The position numbers and the translations under genes are program-made. The notes below the pieces were generated by a model. That model did no database searches. It saw only the letters and a program-made list of their open reading frames with translations, and was not told the origin of the DNA. This document shows, in pieces, positions 36,355 through 45,396 of a stretch of DNA of 64,000 nucleotides (position 1 is the first letter of the stretch; every line of letters begins with the position of its first letter). The stretch is taken from NCBI GenBank assembly GCA_002347965.1, contig DDYN01000057.1:1-64000 (forward strand). Reading direction: 5' to 3'. This stretch comes from UBA2233 sp002347965 [NCBI: Nitrospirae bacterium UBA2233]. GTDB taxonomy: Bacteria > UBA2233.

Positions 36355-36963
36355 TCATGGCGGTGTTTGCGAGCCTACCCAAGCTCCAGGGTTCCTTGCC
36401 CAGCCGAGGTCCGGGTTGCAAGCCCCTAGCGTAAGAAGCCTCCCCTGGGTGAGCGAGCCATTCCCCGTCTCGTTCATCTTTTGCCGAAGGTCTTCTTTGG
36501 ATGCCGCCCCTCCAAACGGCACCCATTGGATGCGAACCGCAAAAAGGCTGCCATTCTGCGGGATTTCGTCAGGCTGGATTAGGTATTCCACGAATTCCGC
36601 CTTTTCGTCCACGACGAGGTAATCCCGCCGGTCGTCTCGGTCTTCTTTCTTTCGCCTGACGACCCCGGCGCTTTGACCGGGCGCAACGAGCCCTAGGCCC
36701 GACCGGAGCCCTTCAAAGCTTTCGTCCGTCTCCATTTCATAAGGAAGGGCGCCAAAGCTCTCGGCCTGTGAACGGGCAAGCCAGAGTGCCTCGTAGGTCC
36801 GAAGCCTTTGGGCCAACACCCTCTCGCTAGAGGCCCGAAAGGGCAAAAGAAGCATCGCGCAGAGCGCGATCAGCGCGATCGCCACGACCACCTCGAGCAG
36901 GCTAAAGCCCTTGGGCGTCCGATTGCTCGGCTTTGCGCCCTCCTTCCCGCCTCCGTCTTTCAT
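36355..36963 (-). CDS. Minor pilin/pseudopilin (PilV/GspI-like)
   Basis: 202 residues. Leader MKDGGGKEGAKPSNRTPKG followed by FSLLEVVVAIALIALCAML, the type IV prepilin cleavage and helix motif. I start it at the ATG at 36963, which overlaps the previous stop as ATGA; the frame is open to 37098 but that part lies inside the neighbouring gene. The periplasmic domain is not recognisable. It is one of three or four minor pilins expected to prime pilus assembly. Confidence 0.85.
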   Translation of the reverse strand: MKDGGGKEGAKPSNRTPKGFSLLEVVVAIALIALCAMLLLPFRASSERVLAQRLRTYEALWLARSQAESFGALPYEMETDESFEGLRSGLGLVAPGQSAGVVRRKKEDRDDRRDYLVVDEKAEFVEYLIQPDEIPQNGSLFAVRIQWVPFGGAASKEDLRQKMNETGNGSLTQGRLLTLGACNPDLGWARNPGAWVGSQTPP

Positions 36964-37550
36964 GGGCAATCCAGCCCAGGTTGGCAAATTCTTGCTCCCA
37001 TGTTGTTTGTGTTGCTCACGACAACGCCGTAACTTGCGGCCTGGCCTGGGTCGGCCCCGGAGTCCATGCGGCCGAAATCGCGTTCCGTGAGCACCCAAAA
37101 CACCCCCGTGCCGCTCGCAAACGTAGGCCTAGGGCCTGTCTGCAACGAAAGGTACGTTTGGGTCGAAACCCCCATGTCGGCCACGACGCGGGCGTCTTTG
37201 AACATGCGCAAAAAATCCCAAGAATCGATCAGCGCGTCTTTTTGCTTATCCAGAGATCCGCCCAAATCGTCGTCCCTAAAAAGCGAAACATTCACGATCG
37301 CACCCGAGCCGCCCGTTTCCCAGGAAAGAAAGACATCCCTGCCGTAGAAGCGCTCGAGCGTTCTTGTCTCTTCCAGGGCTGCAAGCAGGAAGTAGGCGGC
37401 CTGATGGGCGCGCTCTTTTTGCTGGGCGCCCGGGAACCAGGCCATCGAAAGCCCGGCGAACACGGCCAGAAGCCCCAGCAATGTGGCGACAACCATGGCC
37501 TCCATCAGCGTGAAGCCCGATTCTTTGGTCTTTTCCCTAATTGATTCCAA
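36960..37550 (-). CDS. Minor pilin/pseudopilin (GspH/FimT-like)
   Basis: 196 residues with leader MESIREKTKESG and the helix FTLMEAMVVATLLGLLAVFA. After the helix comes a short periplasmic domain with GRDVFLSWETGGSGAIVNVS. It starts inside the 3' end of the PilX-like gene (14-base overlap) and ends overlapping the PilV-like gene, which shows tight coupling of the minor-pilin genes. Confidence 0.85.
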   Translation of the reverse strand: MESIREKTKESGFTLMEAMVVATLLGLLAVFAGLSMAWFPGAQQKERAHQAAYFLLAALEETRTLERFYGRDVFLSWETGGSGAIVNVSLFRDDDLGGSLDKQKDALIDSWDFLRMFKDARVVADMGVSTQTYLSLQTGPRPTFASGTGVFWVLTERDFGRMDSGADPGQAASYGVVVSNTNNMGARICQPGLDCP

Positions 37551-38517
37551 ACGGCTCCTCTCTAAAACTTCCGAACCAGCATACGCCGTTTTGAAGTGGT
37601 TCTGCGCTTTCTTGGAGGCTTACACGCTCGAGCGTACCCGTTCCCGTGGCTTCGTAACCCATCAGCTCGACAGAAACCGCCTTCATGCCCGGCCTCTCTT
37701 CGGGCCCAAAGAAGGCCACGGCCATAAGCCTCGGGTGGTTTTTGAGGTCTCTTTCGTATGTAGAGGCCTTTACGAGCACGCCCCGGGCGATGTAGACCTT
37801 GGCAATGCCCGGCGCTTGGATACCCGTCTCCTGCGCGAAATCGTAGCAGTCGGCCTCGTTGCCGCCTTCATCCCTCATGTTCGACAGCCGGATGAACTCC
37901 CAGCGCCTCATGTAGGCCGTATTTCCCCCCACGACCTCCAGGAGGACAGAATTGCCTTCAATCGCCGTAAGAAGGTTTTTGACCTGGCCCTCTTGAAGGG
38001 CGTTCACCTCGATTCGCCTACCCGTGGGGGTTTGTAGGCTTGGATTGGCAGGGTCTTGCGTGTTGTCCAAAAAAAGCGTGGCGAGCATGAGCGGCAAGTC
38101 CCGGTAGGCCTCTGGAAGGTTCTCTTTCGTCGCCTTGATCTGCTCTAACCTTTCGACGTAGGCACTGTTGGCCTCCACCCAGCCATTCTCGAAGGTTTCC
38201 TGCATTTTTTCGGGGTCTCCCGCGAGCAGGTCTGTAGGGGCTTGGGCAGACCCTAGCGAGACGTCTATACCCGGCGTGAACTCTCCGGCCTCATCCCCGA
38301 TCGGCGGGGTCGTTTCGTCCAAAAGCCCGAACATCGCCTGTTTGAGACCCGTCTCGGCCATTACAAGCCCTTCGTAGGCGCGCTTTTCGATGATGGGCGC
38401 CACAGACTCCCGCCCGGCGATCAAAAGCGTTCCGTAGGCCACGATACTCAAAAAGAACAGCACTATGAGGGCAAGCCCCACGATAAACCCCGAATCTTGG
38501 CCCCTTACGCTTGCCAT
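37537..38517 (-). CDS. PilX-like membrane-anchored protein of the pilus cluster
   Basis: 326 residues from the ATG at 38517 (MASVRGQDSG, then FIVGLALIVLFFLSIVAYGT). The N-terminal helix resembles those of PilX/GspK proteins, which lack the classic Phe-Thr-Leu-Glu start but follow a Gly. The length also suits GspK, which caps pseudopilus tips. The rest is a large extracytoplasmic domain without obvious motifs. It overlaps pilD by 13 bases. The longer open frame to 38760 lies within pilD and is not used. Confidence 0.75.
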   Translation of the reverse strand: MASVRGQDSGFIVGLALIVLFFLSIVAYGTLLIAGRESVAPIIEKRAYEGLVMAETGLKQAMFGLLDETTPPIGDEAGEFTPGIDVSLGSAQAPTDLLAGDPEKMQETFENGWVEANSAYVERLEQIKATKENLPEAYRDLPLMLATLFLDNTQDPANPSLQTPTGRRIEVNALQEGQVKNLLTAIEGNSVLLEVVGGNTAYMRRWEFIRLSNMRDEGGNEADCYDFAQETGIQAPGIAKVYIARGVLVKASTYERDLKNHPRLMAVAFFGPEERPGMKAVSVELMGYEATGTGTLERVSLQESAEPLQNGVCWFGSFREEPFGIN

Positions 38518-39257
38518 GGCATTCTTCCCAAGGGTAGGGCGCCAAGGAACGCGATCGTCCCTAAGGCGATGCAAAACCCGAAGGGAACGGCCGCTTTGAG
38601 GCCTTTCCCTTCTTTGATAATGCCAGTGAGCCCAAAAAGAAGGCCGAGCAGCGCGGAAAGCAAGACAATGTTCCCAAGCGCAAACGGCCCCAAGAACACC
38701 CCGACCATTCCCATGAGTTTGACATCGCCAAGCCCCATCCCCTCGTGTCCTCGAACCCATCCGTAGACGAGCCTGATCAAAAGAAAGCTACCGGCCCCCA
38801 CGATACCGCCCAAAAGCGCGGCCTTTAGGGGGACGACGCCAAGCCACGGCCCAAGAAAAAGGCCCAAGACCATGCCGGGGTAGGTGAGGGCGTCCGGGAT
38901 GATCCAGTTTGTCAAATCGATCAGCCCGATCGGGATCAAAAGCATGGAGAGTACGGCTACGTGGACGAACAAAGGGTTTGGTCCGTGAAGATGATAAAGC
39001 GCAAGCAGAATGGCCGGCGTGACAACCTCGATCAGCCAGACCCAAGCGGGAATCTTGGCCTTGCAAGACCGACATCGTCCTTTAAGCAGCAGGTAGCTAA
39101 CGATCGGAATGTTTTCGTAGAAGGGGATCTGCCCGTTGCAGGCTCTGCATCGCGAGCGGGCCATCAACACGGGCTCGTTTTTGGGCAGCCGCTCGATCAG
39201 GACCCCAAAAAGGCTTCCCAAGCAAGCGCCCAGGATGAAAAGGCATAAATTTACCAC
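38505..39257 (-). CDS. pilD: Prepilin leader peptidase / N-methyltransferase
   Basis: 250 residues, A24 family, inner membrane. The N-terminal cytoplasmic domain has two CxxC pairs (CRACNG and CRSCKA) typical of the bifunctional enzyme that also N-methylates pilins. Catalytic aspartates are in IDLTNWIIPD and GMGLGDVKLMGM. It processes the four or five prepilin-like products of this cluster. It is followed with a 13-base overlap by the PilX-like gene. Confidence 0.93.
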   Translation of the reverse strand: MVNLCLFILGACLGSLFGVLIERLPKNEPVLMARSRCRACNGQIPFYENIPIVSYLLLKGRCRSCKAKIPAWVWLIEVVTPAILLALYHLHGPNPLFVHVAVLSMLLIPIGLIDLTNWIIPDALTYPGMVLGLFLGPWLGVVPLKAALLGGIVGAGSFLLIRLVYGWVRGHEGMGLGDVKLMGMVGVFLGPFALGNIVLLSALLGLLFGLTGIIKEGKGLKAAVPFGFCIALGTIAFLGALPLGRMPWQA

Positions 39258-39272
39258 TGCTTGCTTCCTCCC

Positions 39273-40037
39273 CTACCGCACCAGGTTCCGTCTTTCGAAC
39301 GTTATACAGGCAAGCAGCACGAAAACGGCCGACCACAGCGCAAGGTACAAAAGGCTCAAAAGCCATACTGGACATGGAACGCCTAAAACCACCACAGCTT
39401 CCAGGTCCGCGGCCACGATGCCAAAATTGGGAAGAGCCCTGTACAAAGCAGGAACGACGGCGCGCATCCAGCCTATTTCAATGAACCTAGCGCTCGTGGC
39501 GGCGGGCTCAAGGCCCGTTGCGATAAGCCAAACGAACACGGTGAGCATGACAGACAGCGTGGGCGTGCTGAACGTGCCGAGGGCGAGCGCAAGGCTTCCC
39601 AAAACGCCTAGCTTTCCTACGTCGATCAGGGCGCCCAAAAAGAAAGCGGCATTCAGCGTTCCTTGGTAAACAAGCCCGTAGACGAGCGCGAACGGGATGA
39701 GCAGCCCTAATACCAAGAGGGCACCCACGAGCAGCAGGCCGAAGAATTTGCCCGTCACGAACCCGGAGCGGCTCAAGGGTTTGGCGAGCAAAAGGTATGC
39801 TGAGCCGCGCTCGAGCTCTTTTGGGACCATGCTTGCCCCAAACAGGATGGCCGTGAAGCAGCCAAACAGGTACATGCTTGCTTGGCCCGCGTCGTAGACG
39901 AACCGCTTTGGGTCGTAGAGCGCGCTGGTGCCAAACAGCACCCCCACCCCGATCAGCACGAGCGCAACTAGCGCGATCGCGTAGAAGAGCTTTTGCCGGA
40001 TGATCTCTTTAGCCGTAACGAGCGCGAGCCTAGGCAT
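39273..40037 (-). CDS. ABC-2 permease of the pilus-associated transporter
   Basis: 254 residues, about six membrane helices. The stretch MVPKELERGSAYLLLAKPLS is the typical cytoplasmic coupling region of ABC-2 permeases. It overlaps the ATPase gene by 8 bases. An ABC transporter next to pilin genes also occurs in Myxococcus (PilH/PilI), where it is needed for pilus assembly; I infer a similar role from position only. Confidence 0.85.
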   Translation of the reverse strand: MPRLALVTAKEIIRQKLFYAIALVALVLIGVGVLFGTSALYDPKRFVYDAGQASMYLFGCFTAILFGASMVPKELERGSAYLLLAKPLSRSGFVTGKFFGLLLVGALLVLGLLIPFALVYGLVYQGTLNAAFFLGALIDVGKLGVLGSLALALGTFSTPTLSVMLTVFVWLIATGLEPAATSARFIEIGWMRAVVPALYRALPNFGIVAADLEAVVVLGVPCPVWLLSLLYLALWSAVFVLLACITFERRNLVR

Positions 40038-40959
40038 GATTCAAAAACCGATCGACGAGAAGCTCTTCCAAAGACGGCCGGATGGGCTCCAGAGTTTCGA
40101 TCGCACCGCCCATTTGGGTGAGCCGATTGATTGTCTCGCCAAGCAAGCCTTTTGGGACTTCGAGCGCCCAGCCCCCTTCTTGGGCCTCCAGAACCCGGAC
40201 ATCGGCTCCGAGGCCGTTGGGTGCAAGCTGGCCCAACCCTTTCAAGATGTAGCCGCGCGTGCTCTCGTCGAGGAAAGCCTTGGGGGAAAACTCGGAAATA
40301 TTTTTTCCCTTGTCGATCAACACAAGTGCGTCGCAGGACTCCTCGATGTCGGGGATGATATGGGTCGAAAAGACGAGCGTTCTCCCCTCACTCTTGAGTT
40401 CGGCCATCAGGTTGCGCACAACCCCACGCCCGATGGGGTCGAGCCCGCTCATCGGCTCGTCCCAGATGAGCAGCTCCGGTGTACCCATTAGCGAAAACCC
40501 GAGCGCAAGCCGCTGCTGCATGCCCTTGGAGTACCCTTTGACTTCCCTTGTTTCGTGCCCCAAAAGGCCAAGGCGTTCAATCAGCCTCATGGCCTGCGTT
40601 CGGGCCGTTATTTTGCCCAGCTTAAGCAGGCTTCCTGCCAGCATTAGCGTCTCCAGACCATTCAAATGCGGGTAAAGCCCCGGGTTTTCGGGGGTGTACC
40701 CAATTTTTCCGGACAGCACGGCCTCCTTGGGCAAGCCGCCCAAGATCGCGAGCGTACCCTTGGTTGGCTTCAAAAACCCGAGCATTGTCTTGATGAGCGT
40801 GCTCTTCCCCGCTCCGTTCGGCCCGATCAGGGCATACGTCTTGCCCTTTTCGAGCTCTAAATTCATCCCTTGGAGCGCAAAGAGGCGCTTTCCCCAAAAC
40901 CCGACCCGAAACCCCACCCAGAGTTTAGCGACGCGGATCGCTTCAAGCCCAGCTCTCAT
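40030..40959 (-). CDS. ABC ATPase of the pilus-associated transporter
   Basis: 309 residues with Walker A IGPNGAGKST, signature YSKGMQQRLAL, Walker B LLIWDEPMSGLDP and H-loop FSTH. The C-terminal 90 residues form a domain typical for exporters. It is the counterpart of PilH in Myxococcus by position between prepilin peptidase and pilin genes. Overlaps the next gene by 4 bases. Confidence 0.9.
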   Translation of the reverse strand: MRAGLEAIRVAKLWVGFRVGFWGKRLFALQGMNLELEKGKTYALIGPNGAGKSTLIKTMLGFLKPTKGTLAILGGLPKEAVLSGKIGYTPENPGLYPHLNGLETLMLAGSLLKLGKITARTQAMRLIERLGLLGHETREVKGYSKGMQQRLALGFSLMGTPELLIWDEPMSGLDPIGRGVVRNLMAELKSEGRTLVFSTHIIPDIEESCDALVLIDKGKNISEFSPKAFLDESTRGYILKGLGQLAPNGLGADVRVLEAQEGGWALEVPKGLLGETINRLTQMGGAIETLEPIRPSLEELLVDRFLNHA

Positions 40960-41852
40960 GGGTTCTTTGTCCCGCCAAGCGGTGAAAGCCCAGGCCGCTT
41001 GAAGTGCTCTTTGGGCTTGAGCGGGGTTGCTCCCGAGGTCGTGAATACCAAGCCCGTTTTAGGGTCAATCCTGAATTGACCCCCAAACGGGTCTTTGGGA
41101 ATCTCCTCGAGCAGTCCCGAGGCCGTCAATACTCCAAGGTTTTTTGGGGGCCTGCCGAAACGCGTCCTGTAGCGCTCTATTGCGCCCTGGAGCTCTTGAA
41201 AGGCCGCGGTGAGCACGATCTCTTTCCTTCGCTCTTCGATCTGAGGCCGAAAGTCCGCCAGGCTCTCAAGGCCCATGACGGAATCGAGGAAGCTAAGCCC
41301 TTCTTTAGGTCTACCCGAAAACGCGTAGAGTTTGGCCGTAAGCCTGGAAACGTATACAGGGCATCCGGGCTTAAGCGCGGCCAACCCTAAATAATTGGCC
41401 GCCCTGCCGGCATCGCCCTCGTAGAAATAGGCAAGAAACCCCAAAAAAAACGGGAATTTCCAGCTTTCCGGCGCCAAGAACTGTCCCCTTAAAAAGAGCT
41501 TCCCGGCAAGCCTATCCTCGTTCATCCATGCAGACAACACCACGCCCATCGCCTCTAAAGGGAACGCAAAGCTGGGGTCAACCTCGTTTACGGCAAGGGC
41601 AGCCCGGTAAAGGCCTTGCTTTTGAGGCACCGTTGCCTGCCGCACGTCGAGCCTCCCAAGGGCTTGAACCGTACGGATCCAGAGCGCGTCCGCGGCAAGA
41701 GGCTTAAGCCGTGTATCTAGCAACGACAAGGGGGGGGCGGAAAAGAAAAAGGAAGAATCGTGAGCCCTGGCGGCGCCCAGCGCCGCCAGGCGAGGTTGGA
41801 GCCCCCAGGCTGCCCCCCACAGCACCACCGCAAAGGCGAGGGCTTTTCCCAT
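40956..41852 (-). CDS. Membrane-anchored TPR-like protein with pilin-type C-terminus
   Basis: 298 residues, not a named family. An N-terminal membrane or signal helix (LAFAVVLWGAAWGLQPRLAA), then a helical region with TPR-like character (DPSFAFPLEAMG, FFLGFLAYFYEGDAGRAANY), and a C-terminal segment IERYRTRFGRPPKNLGVL, EEIPKDPFGGQFRIDPKTG that resembles the loop of type II secretion major pseudopilins. It is coupled to the ABC ATPase, so it is probably a partner of the transporter, as PilG is in Myxococcus. Confidence 0.65.
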   Translation of the reverse strand: MGKALAFAVVLWGAAWGLQPRLAALGAARAHDSSFFFSAPPLSLLDTRLKPLAADALWIRTVQALGRLDVRQATVPQKQGLYRAALAVNEVDPSFAFPLEAMGVVLSAWMNEDRLAGKLFLRGQFLAPESWKFPFFLGFLAYFYEGDAGRAANYLGLAALKPGCPVYVSRLTAKLYAFSGRPKEGLSFLDSVMGLESLADFRPQIEERRKEIVLTAAFQELQGAIERYRTRFGRPPKNLGVLTASGLLEEIPKDPFGGQFRIDPKTGLVFTTSGATPLKPKEHFKRPGLSPLGGTKNP

Positions 41853-41871
41853 TCCCTGCCGTGCCGTTAGG

Positions 41872-42483
41872 TTAATATTCGCTGTTGACCTTCAAAAAGT
41901 TCTTGCCTTCCGTGATGGTGCTGCCGGTAAAGGGGGAGGTGTCCTGAGTAGTCGTTGTCGTTCCAGTTGTTGGGTCCGTCGCCGTTGTCGACCCCGGGGC
42001 CGTCGTGGCGTAGACCCACTCGGAGTTGTTCGAATTGGCATCCAAATCGCCGGCCGCGGCGATGATTACCTCCGTGTGCCTGGGGAAAGACAACCCTTGG
42101 AAAGAAACGTCCGGGCTGATCTGTGTTCCTGCAACGCCCATTTTTGCAATCTGGTAGGAGTAGTAGGTGGGGCCGCTGGGCACAAACCCCATCGCGGCAA
42201 ATTTCTTCTGGCCGTCGGTGTCCATTTTCCAAGAGACGCGTGCGCCAAGCGGTACCGTGCTTAAAGATGGCGGGACAACAGGGTAGCCGTCGTTCTCCGA
42301 GCTCCACATGAGCGACATGTCGTAGATCGAGCCAAGGTTGATTTTGGCCTCGGACTCCTTGGCCTTGAGCGTGTAGTTCTTGTAAACCGGGTAGGCGATC
42401 GAGGCCAAAATCCCGATGATGGCGACCGCGATCATCAGCTCGATGAGCGTAAACCCGCCGTCCGAGCGCTTGTTCTTTTTCAT
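41872..42483 (-). CDS. pilA: Major type IV pilin
   Basis: 203 residues from the ATG at 42483: leader [10 protein letters not shown], then [20 protein letters not shown] with Glu5. The globular part is unusual in length and ends in a Thr-rich segment ([14 protein letters not shown]) likely exposed and possibly glycosylated. AAAGGAG lies 8 bases upstream. A second in-frame ATG at 42561 has an even stronger AAAGGAGGAGG, so a longer prepilin with a 36-residue leader may also be made. The C-terminal disulfide Cys pair common in proteobacterial pilins is absent. Confidence 0.92.
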   Translation of the reverse strand: MKKNKRSDGGFTLIELMIAVAIIGILASIAYPVYKNYTLKAKESEAKINLGSIYDMSLMWSSENDGYPVVPPSLSTVPLGARVSWKMDTDGQKKFAAMGFVPSGPTYYSYQIAKMGVAGTQISPDVSFQGLSFPRHTEVIIAAAGDLDANSNNSEWVYATTAPGSTTATDPTTGTTTTTQDTSPFTGSTITEGKNFLKVNSEY

Positions 42484-42733
42484 CGCAGCTTCTCCTTTGT
42501 TGCTGTTGCTGTTGGTAGCGGATGGTTCTGAAACTCGATTTTCTGACCTCCTAAGGAACATGCCTCCTCCTTTCAGTGCTTCGTCCGTCTCGGGCTGGGC
42601 TGAAAAGCCGCAGCTTATTGTTGTGGTTCTTCCTGGAAGACGCCGCTTGGTTTACGTCGGGCGCTTTGGGCAACGATCGTTTTTGGCGCGTTTAGTCTTT
42701 CATGGTCGAAGCCCTCTTTATGTTGACCGCTTC

Positions 42734-43009
42734 TCATGGCAGCAAAAATCCGTTCAAAACGAGCGGGTTTTGGGGCGCGTTGACATCCAAAAAAGGCGTA
42801 AGGAGCACGTCGTCAACGTAGTAAACGAACCACTCGAAAAAAGGGAGATAGCCCATGCTAGGGATGAGCAGGTCGTTCAAGAACGTACTGAGGCCGGTGC
42901 CGATCAGGTTGATTGAATCCAACATGGAGCCTAAGCTTGCCTGTATGAGGCTGCCCGAAGCCCCGAGGACGTCTGTCGAGGCTTGGCCGGATGCCGTGAA
43001 AATCTCCAT
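42734..43009 (-). CDS. 91-residue hydrophobic protein in the pilus operon, no Lys/Arg
   Basis: Not recognised. It sits 15 bases after pilC with AAAGGAG upstream of the ATG, so it is very likely translated. The sequence is rich in Leu, Ser, Gly and aromatic residues (IGTGLSTFLNDLL, YLPFFEWFVYYVDDVLL), carries only acidic charges and has neither Lys nor Arg. It may be a small membrane or secreted protein. It resembles in composition the two 43-residue peptides at 52911-53190. Confidence 0.65.
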   Translation of the reverse strand: MEIFTASGQASTDVLGASGSLIQASLGSMLDSINLIGTGLSTFLNDLLIPSMGYLPFFEWFVYYVDDVLLTPFLDVNAPQNPLVLNGFLLP

Positions 43010-43024
43010 GCGTGCTCCTTTTTG

Positions 43025-44254
43025 TCAGCCTTGGATTTGATTCACCAATTCGCCCATCTTGAAAAGCGGCATGTACATAGAAATGAGTATGAACCCGATG
43101 ATTCCGCCCATGCCCAAGAGTAGGGCGGGCTCCAAAAGGCTCAACATCGTCTCGATCGCGCTTTCTGTCTCGGACTCGTAGTAGGCGCTTACCTTTTGGA
43201 GCATTTGATCGAGCGTACCCGACATCTCGCCCGCAGCCACCATTTGAACGACCATTCCTGGAAAATGCGGGTCCTTCCCCATCGAAGCGGCCATAGATTC
43301 ACCTTGGCGTACGCTTTCGGCCACGCCCAGGATCGCGTCTTTTAGCGCGAGGTTGGAGATGGCCCGCGAGCTTGTCTCGAAGCAGCGCATGACGGGCAGG
43401 CCACAGGCCAAAAGCGTCCCGAACGTGTCGGCAAAGTGTGCCAGGCCGGATTTGTGCGCAACGGGCCCGATGGCCGGAAGTTTCAAGGCGAGCCTATGCC
43501 AAGCCCGCTTGATACGGGGCACTTTCATGAGCGCGTATGCCATAACGACAACCCAGACGAGCACGGCCGCCGTGATGAACGCGTGGTCTCTTAGGGCATG
43601 GCTTGTTGCTAGCATGAACTTCGTGGTCGGGGGAAGGATCGTCACAAAGTCCTTGAACGTGGCCTCGAAGCTCGGGATTACCCAAAGGAGGAATAGCAGG
43701 ATCACGCCCGAAGATAAGACGGCCAGCACGCTCGGGTAGACGATCGCCCCGCGGATCCTGCGCTTGATGGCGAGCGCCTTTTCGATGTGGGTGGCCAGCC
43801 TGCCCAGCACCCTGCCTAAAATACCAGAGCTCTCGCCCGCCTCTACGGTCCCCGCGTAGACCTCGTCGAACACTTTGGGGTGGGCTCCGAGCGCGTCATG
43901 GAGGCTCGCGCCTCCCTCGACCTCGGCGATGATGTCGGATAGGACCTTGGCGAAGTAAGGGTTGCGCTCTTCTTTCCTGAGCGTGCCAAGCGCGGTCAGA
44001 AGCGGCAATCCCGCCTCTATCATGGCCGCGAGCTGACGGGTGAAGGCAAGCAACTCTTTTGCCTTAACCCGTCCTTTCAAGAAGGGCACGCGAATCTCTC
44101 TTTTGAGGAGGCTTGGCTTTTTTTCCTTGAGCCCTACCAAAAGGAGGCGTTCGCTGTACATCCAGGCCTTGGCGGCCGCCTCGGAGCTTGCCTCGAGGGT
44201 TCCATGCTTGACCTCCCCCTCCTTCGTCCTTGCGGTGTAAGCGTATACCGGCAT
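43025..44254 (-). CDS. pilC: Type IV pilus platform protein
   Basis: 409 residues with two GspF domains, each with conserved ALxxLR-type segments (LPLLTALGTLRKEE, LPVMRCFETSSRA), separated by membrane helices, and a third helix at the C-terminus (LLGMGGIIGFILISMYMPLF). It anchors the PilB/PilT motors to the inner membrane. Located between pilT and the 91-residue gene. Confidence 0.95.
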   Translation of the reverse strand: MPVYAYTARTKEGEVKHGTLEASSEAAAKAWMYSERLLLVGLKEKKPSLLKREIRVPFLKGRVKAKELLAFTRQLAAMIEAGLPLLTALGTLRKEERNPYFAKVLSDIIAEVEGGASLHDALGAHPKVFDEVYAGTVEAGESSGILGRVLGRLATHIEKALAIKRRIRGAIVYPSVLAVLSSGVILLFLLWVIPSFEATFKDFVTILPPTTKFMLATSHALRDHAFITAAVLVWVVVMAYALMKVPRIKRAWHRLALKLPAIGPVAHKSGLAHFADTFGTLLACGLPVMRCFETSSRAISNLALKDAILGVAESVRQGESMAASMGKDPHFPGMVVQMVAAGEMSGTLDQMLQKVSAYYESETESAIETMLSLLEPALLLGMGGIIGFILISMYMPLFKMGELVNQIQG

Positions 44255-44274
44255 GGGCGCTTGTTCCTATTTTC

Positions 44275-45396
44275 TTAGGACGGCCGGCCCCGAAGAAGCG
44301 GGCCGTTGTTTTTCGTGTTCTTGAAAAGCTGGAGAGCCCGGTAGAATTCTTCCGCGTCGGAGGCCGCGTACAGTGCGTCCTCTTCGGATATTGTGCCCCT
44401 TGCGAACGCCTCGGCGAGCATTTGGCTCATCGTGACCATTCGGGTTTTTTCTTGGCCCATCTGCATTTGGGAGTAGATCTGGTGGGCCTTGCCCTCCCGG
44501 ATTAAGTTGCGGACGGCCGGAGTGGCTACGAGGAACTCGTAGACCATGACCCTGCCGCCTCCTACCTTGGGCAGGAGCCTTTGGCAAAGGACGGCGTCCA
44601 AGACGAAGGAGAGCTGGATCCGCACCTGGGCTTGCTGGTGAGGCGGGAAGACGTCGATAACGCGGTTGATCGTCTGGACGGCCGAGTTGGTGTGCAGCGT
44701 CGAGAAGACCATGTGTCCCGTCTCGGCGATGTGCAGCGCGGCCTCGATGCTCTCCAAATCGCGCATCTCGCCGATCAGCACGACGTCCGGGTCTTCGCGC
44801 AGCACGCTCCTTAACGCCCTCGGGAAGCTTACAGAGTCTTGGCCAATCTCGCGCTGGTTGACGACGGAGCGCCTATGGCGGTGGAGGTACTCTATGGGGT
44901 CTTCGATCGTGACGATATGCGCCCTCTTGGCCTGATTGATGGCGTCGACCAGCGAAGCCAGCGTTGTCGACTTTCCTGACCCCGTCGGCCCGGCCACAAG
45001 GATAAACCCCTGGGGCTTTAGGGCCAGCTCCTCTAAGACTTGGGGCAGCCCAAGGGCGCGAAGCGGCCAAGGTTCGAACGGGATGAGCCGGATCGCCAGC
45101 GCAAGCGAGCCTCGTTGATGGTAAGCGTTGACACGAAACCTGCCGACGCCTTCAATCCCGAAGGAAAAATCGACCTCCATTTGAGTAGTGAGGGCCTCCC
45201 ATTTGCCGGGGGCACTCACGATGTCCTTGGCGATAGCCTCGATTTGTTGGGGGGTCAAGGGGGCATATCCTTCAAGCTCCACAAGTGCTCCGTCCACGCG
45301 GACCACCGGGGGTACGCCCACGGTCAGGTGAAGGTCGGAGCCTTTCTTGTCGGCGAGGACCTCTAGGAGGCTTCGTATCGCGATGTCCATGCTCAT
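44275..45396 (-). CDS. pilT: Pilus retraction ATPase
   Basis: 373 residues from the ATG at 45396, which overlaps the pilB stop as ATGA; the longer frame to 45615 lies inside pilB. Walker A VAGPTGSGKSTT, Asp box TIEDPIEYLH, Walker B-type VVLIGEMRDLE, His box STLHTNSAVQT, and the PilT C-terminal region AFARGTISEEDA. It lacks the AIRNLIR motif form but has VRNLIREGKAHQI in the same place. It powers retraction and twitching. Confidence 0.94.
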   Translation of the reverse strand: MSMDIAIRSLLEVLADKKGSDLHLTVGVPPVVRVDGALVELEGYAPLTPQQIEAIAKDIVSAPGKWEALTTQMEVDFSFGIEGVGRFRVNAYHQRGSLALAIRLIPFEPWPLRALGLPQVLEELALKPQGFILVAGPTGSGKSTTLASLVDAINQAKRAHIVTIEDPIEYLHRHRRSVVNQREIGQDSVSFPRALRSVLREDPDVVLIGEMRDLESIEAALHIAETGHMVFSTLHTNSAVQTINRVIDVFPPHQQAQVRIQLSFVLDAVLCQRLLPKVGGGRVMVYEFLVATPAVRNLIREGKAHQIYSQMQMGQEKTRMVTMSQMLAEAFARGTISEEDALYAASDAEEFYRALQLFKNTKNNGPLLRGRPS

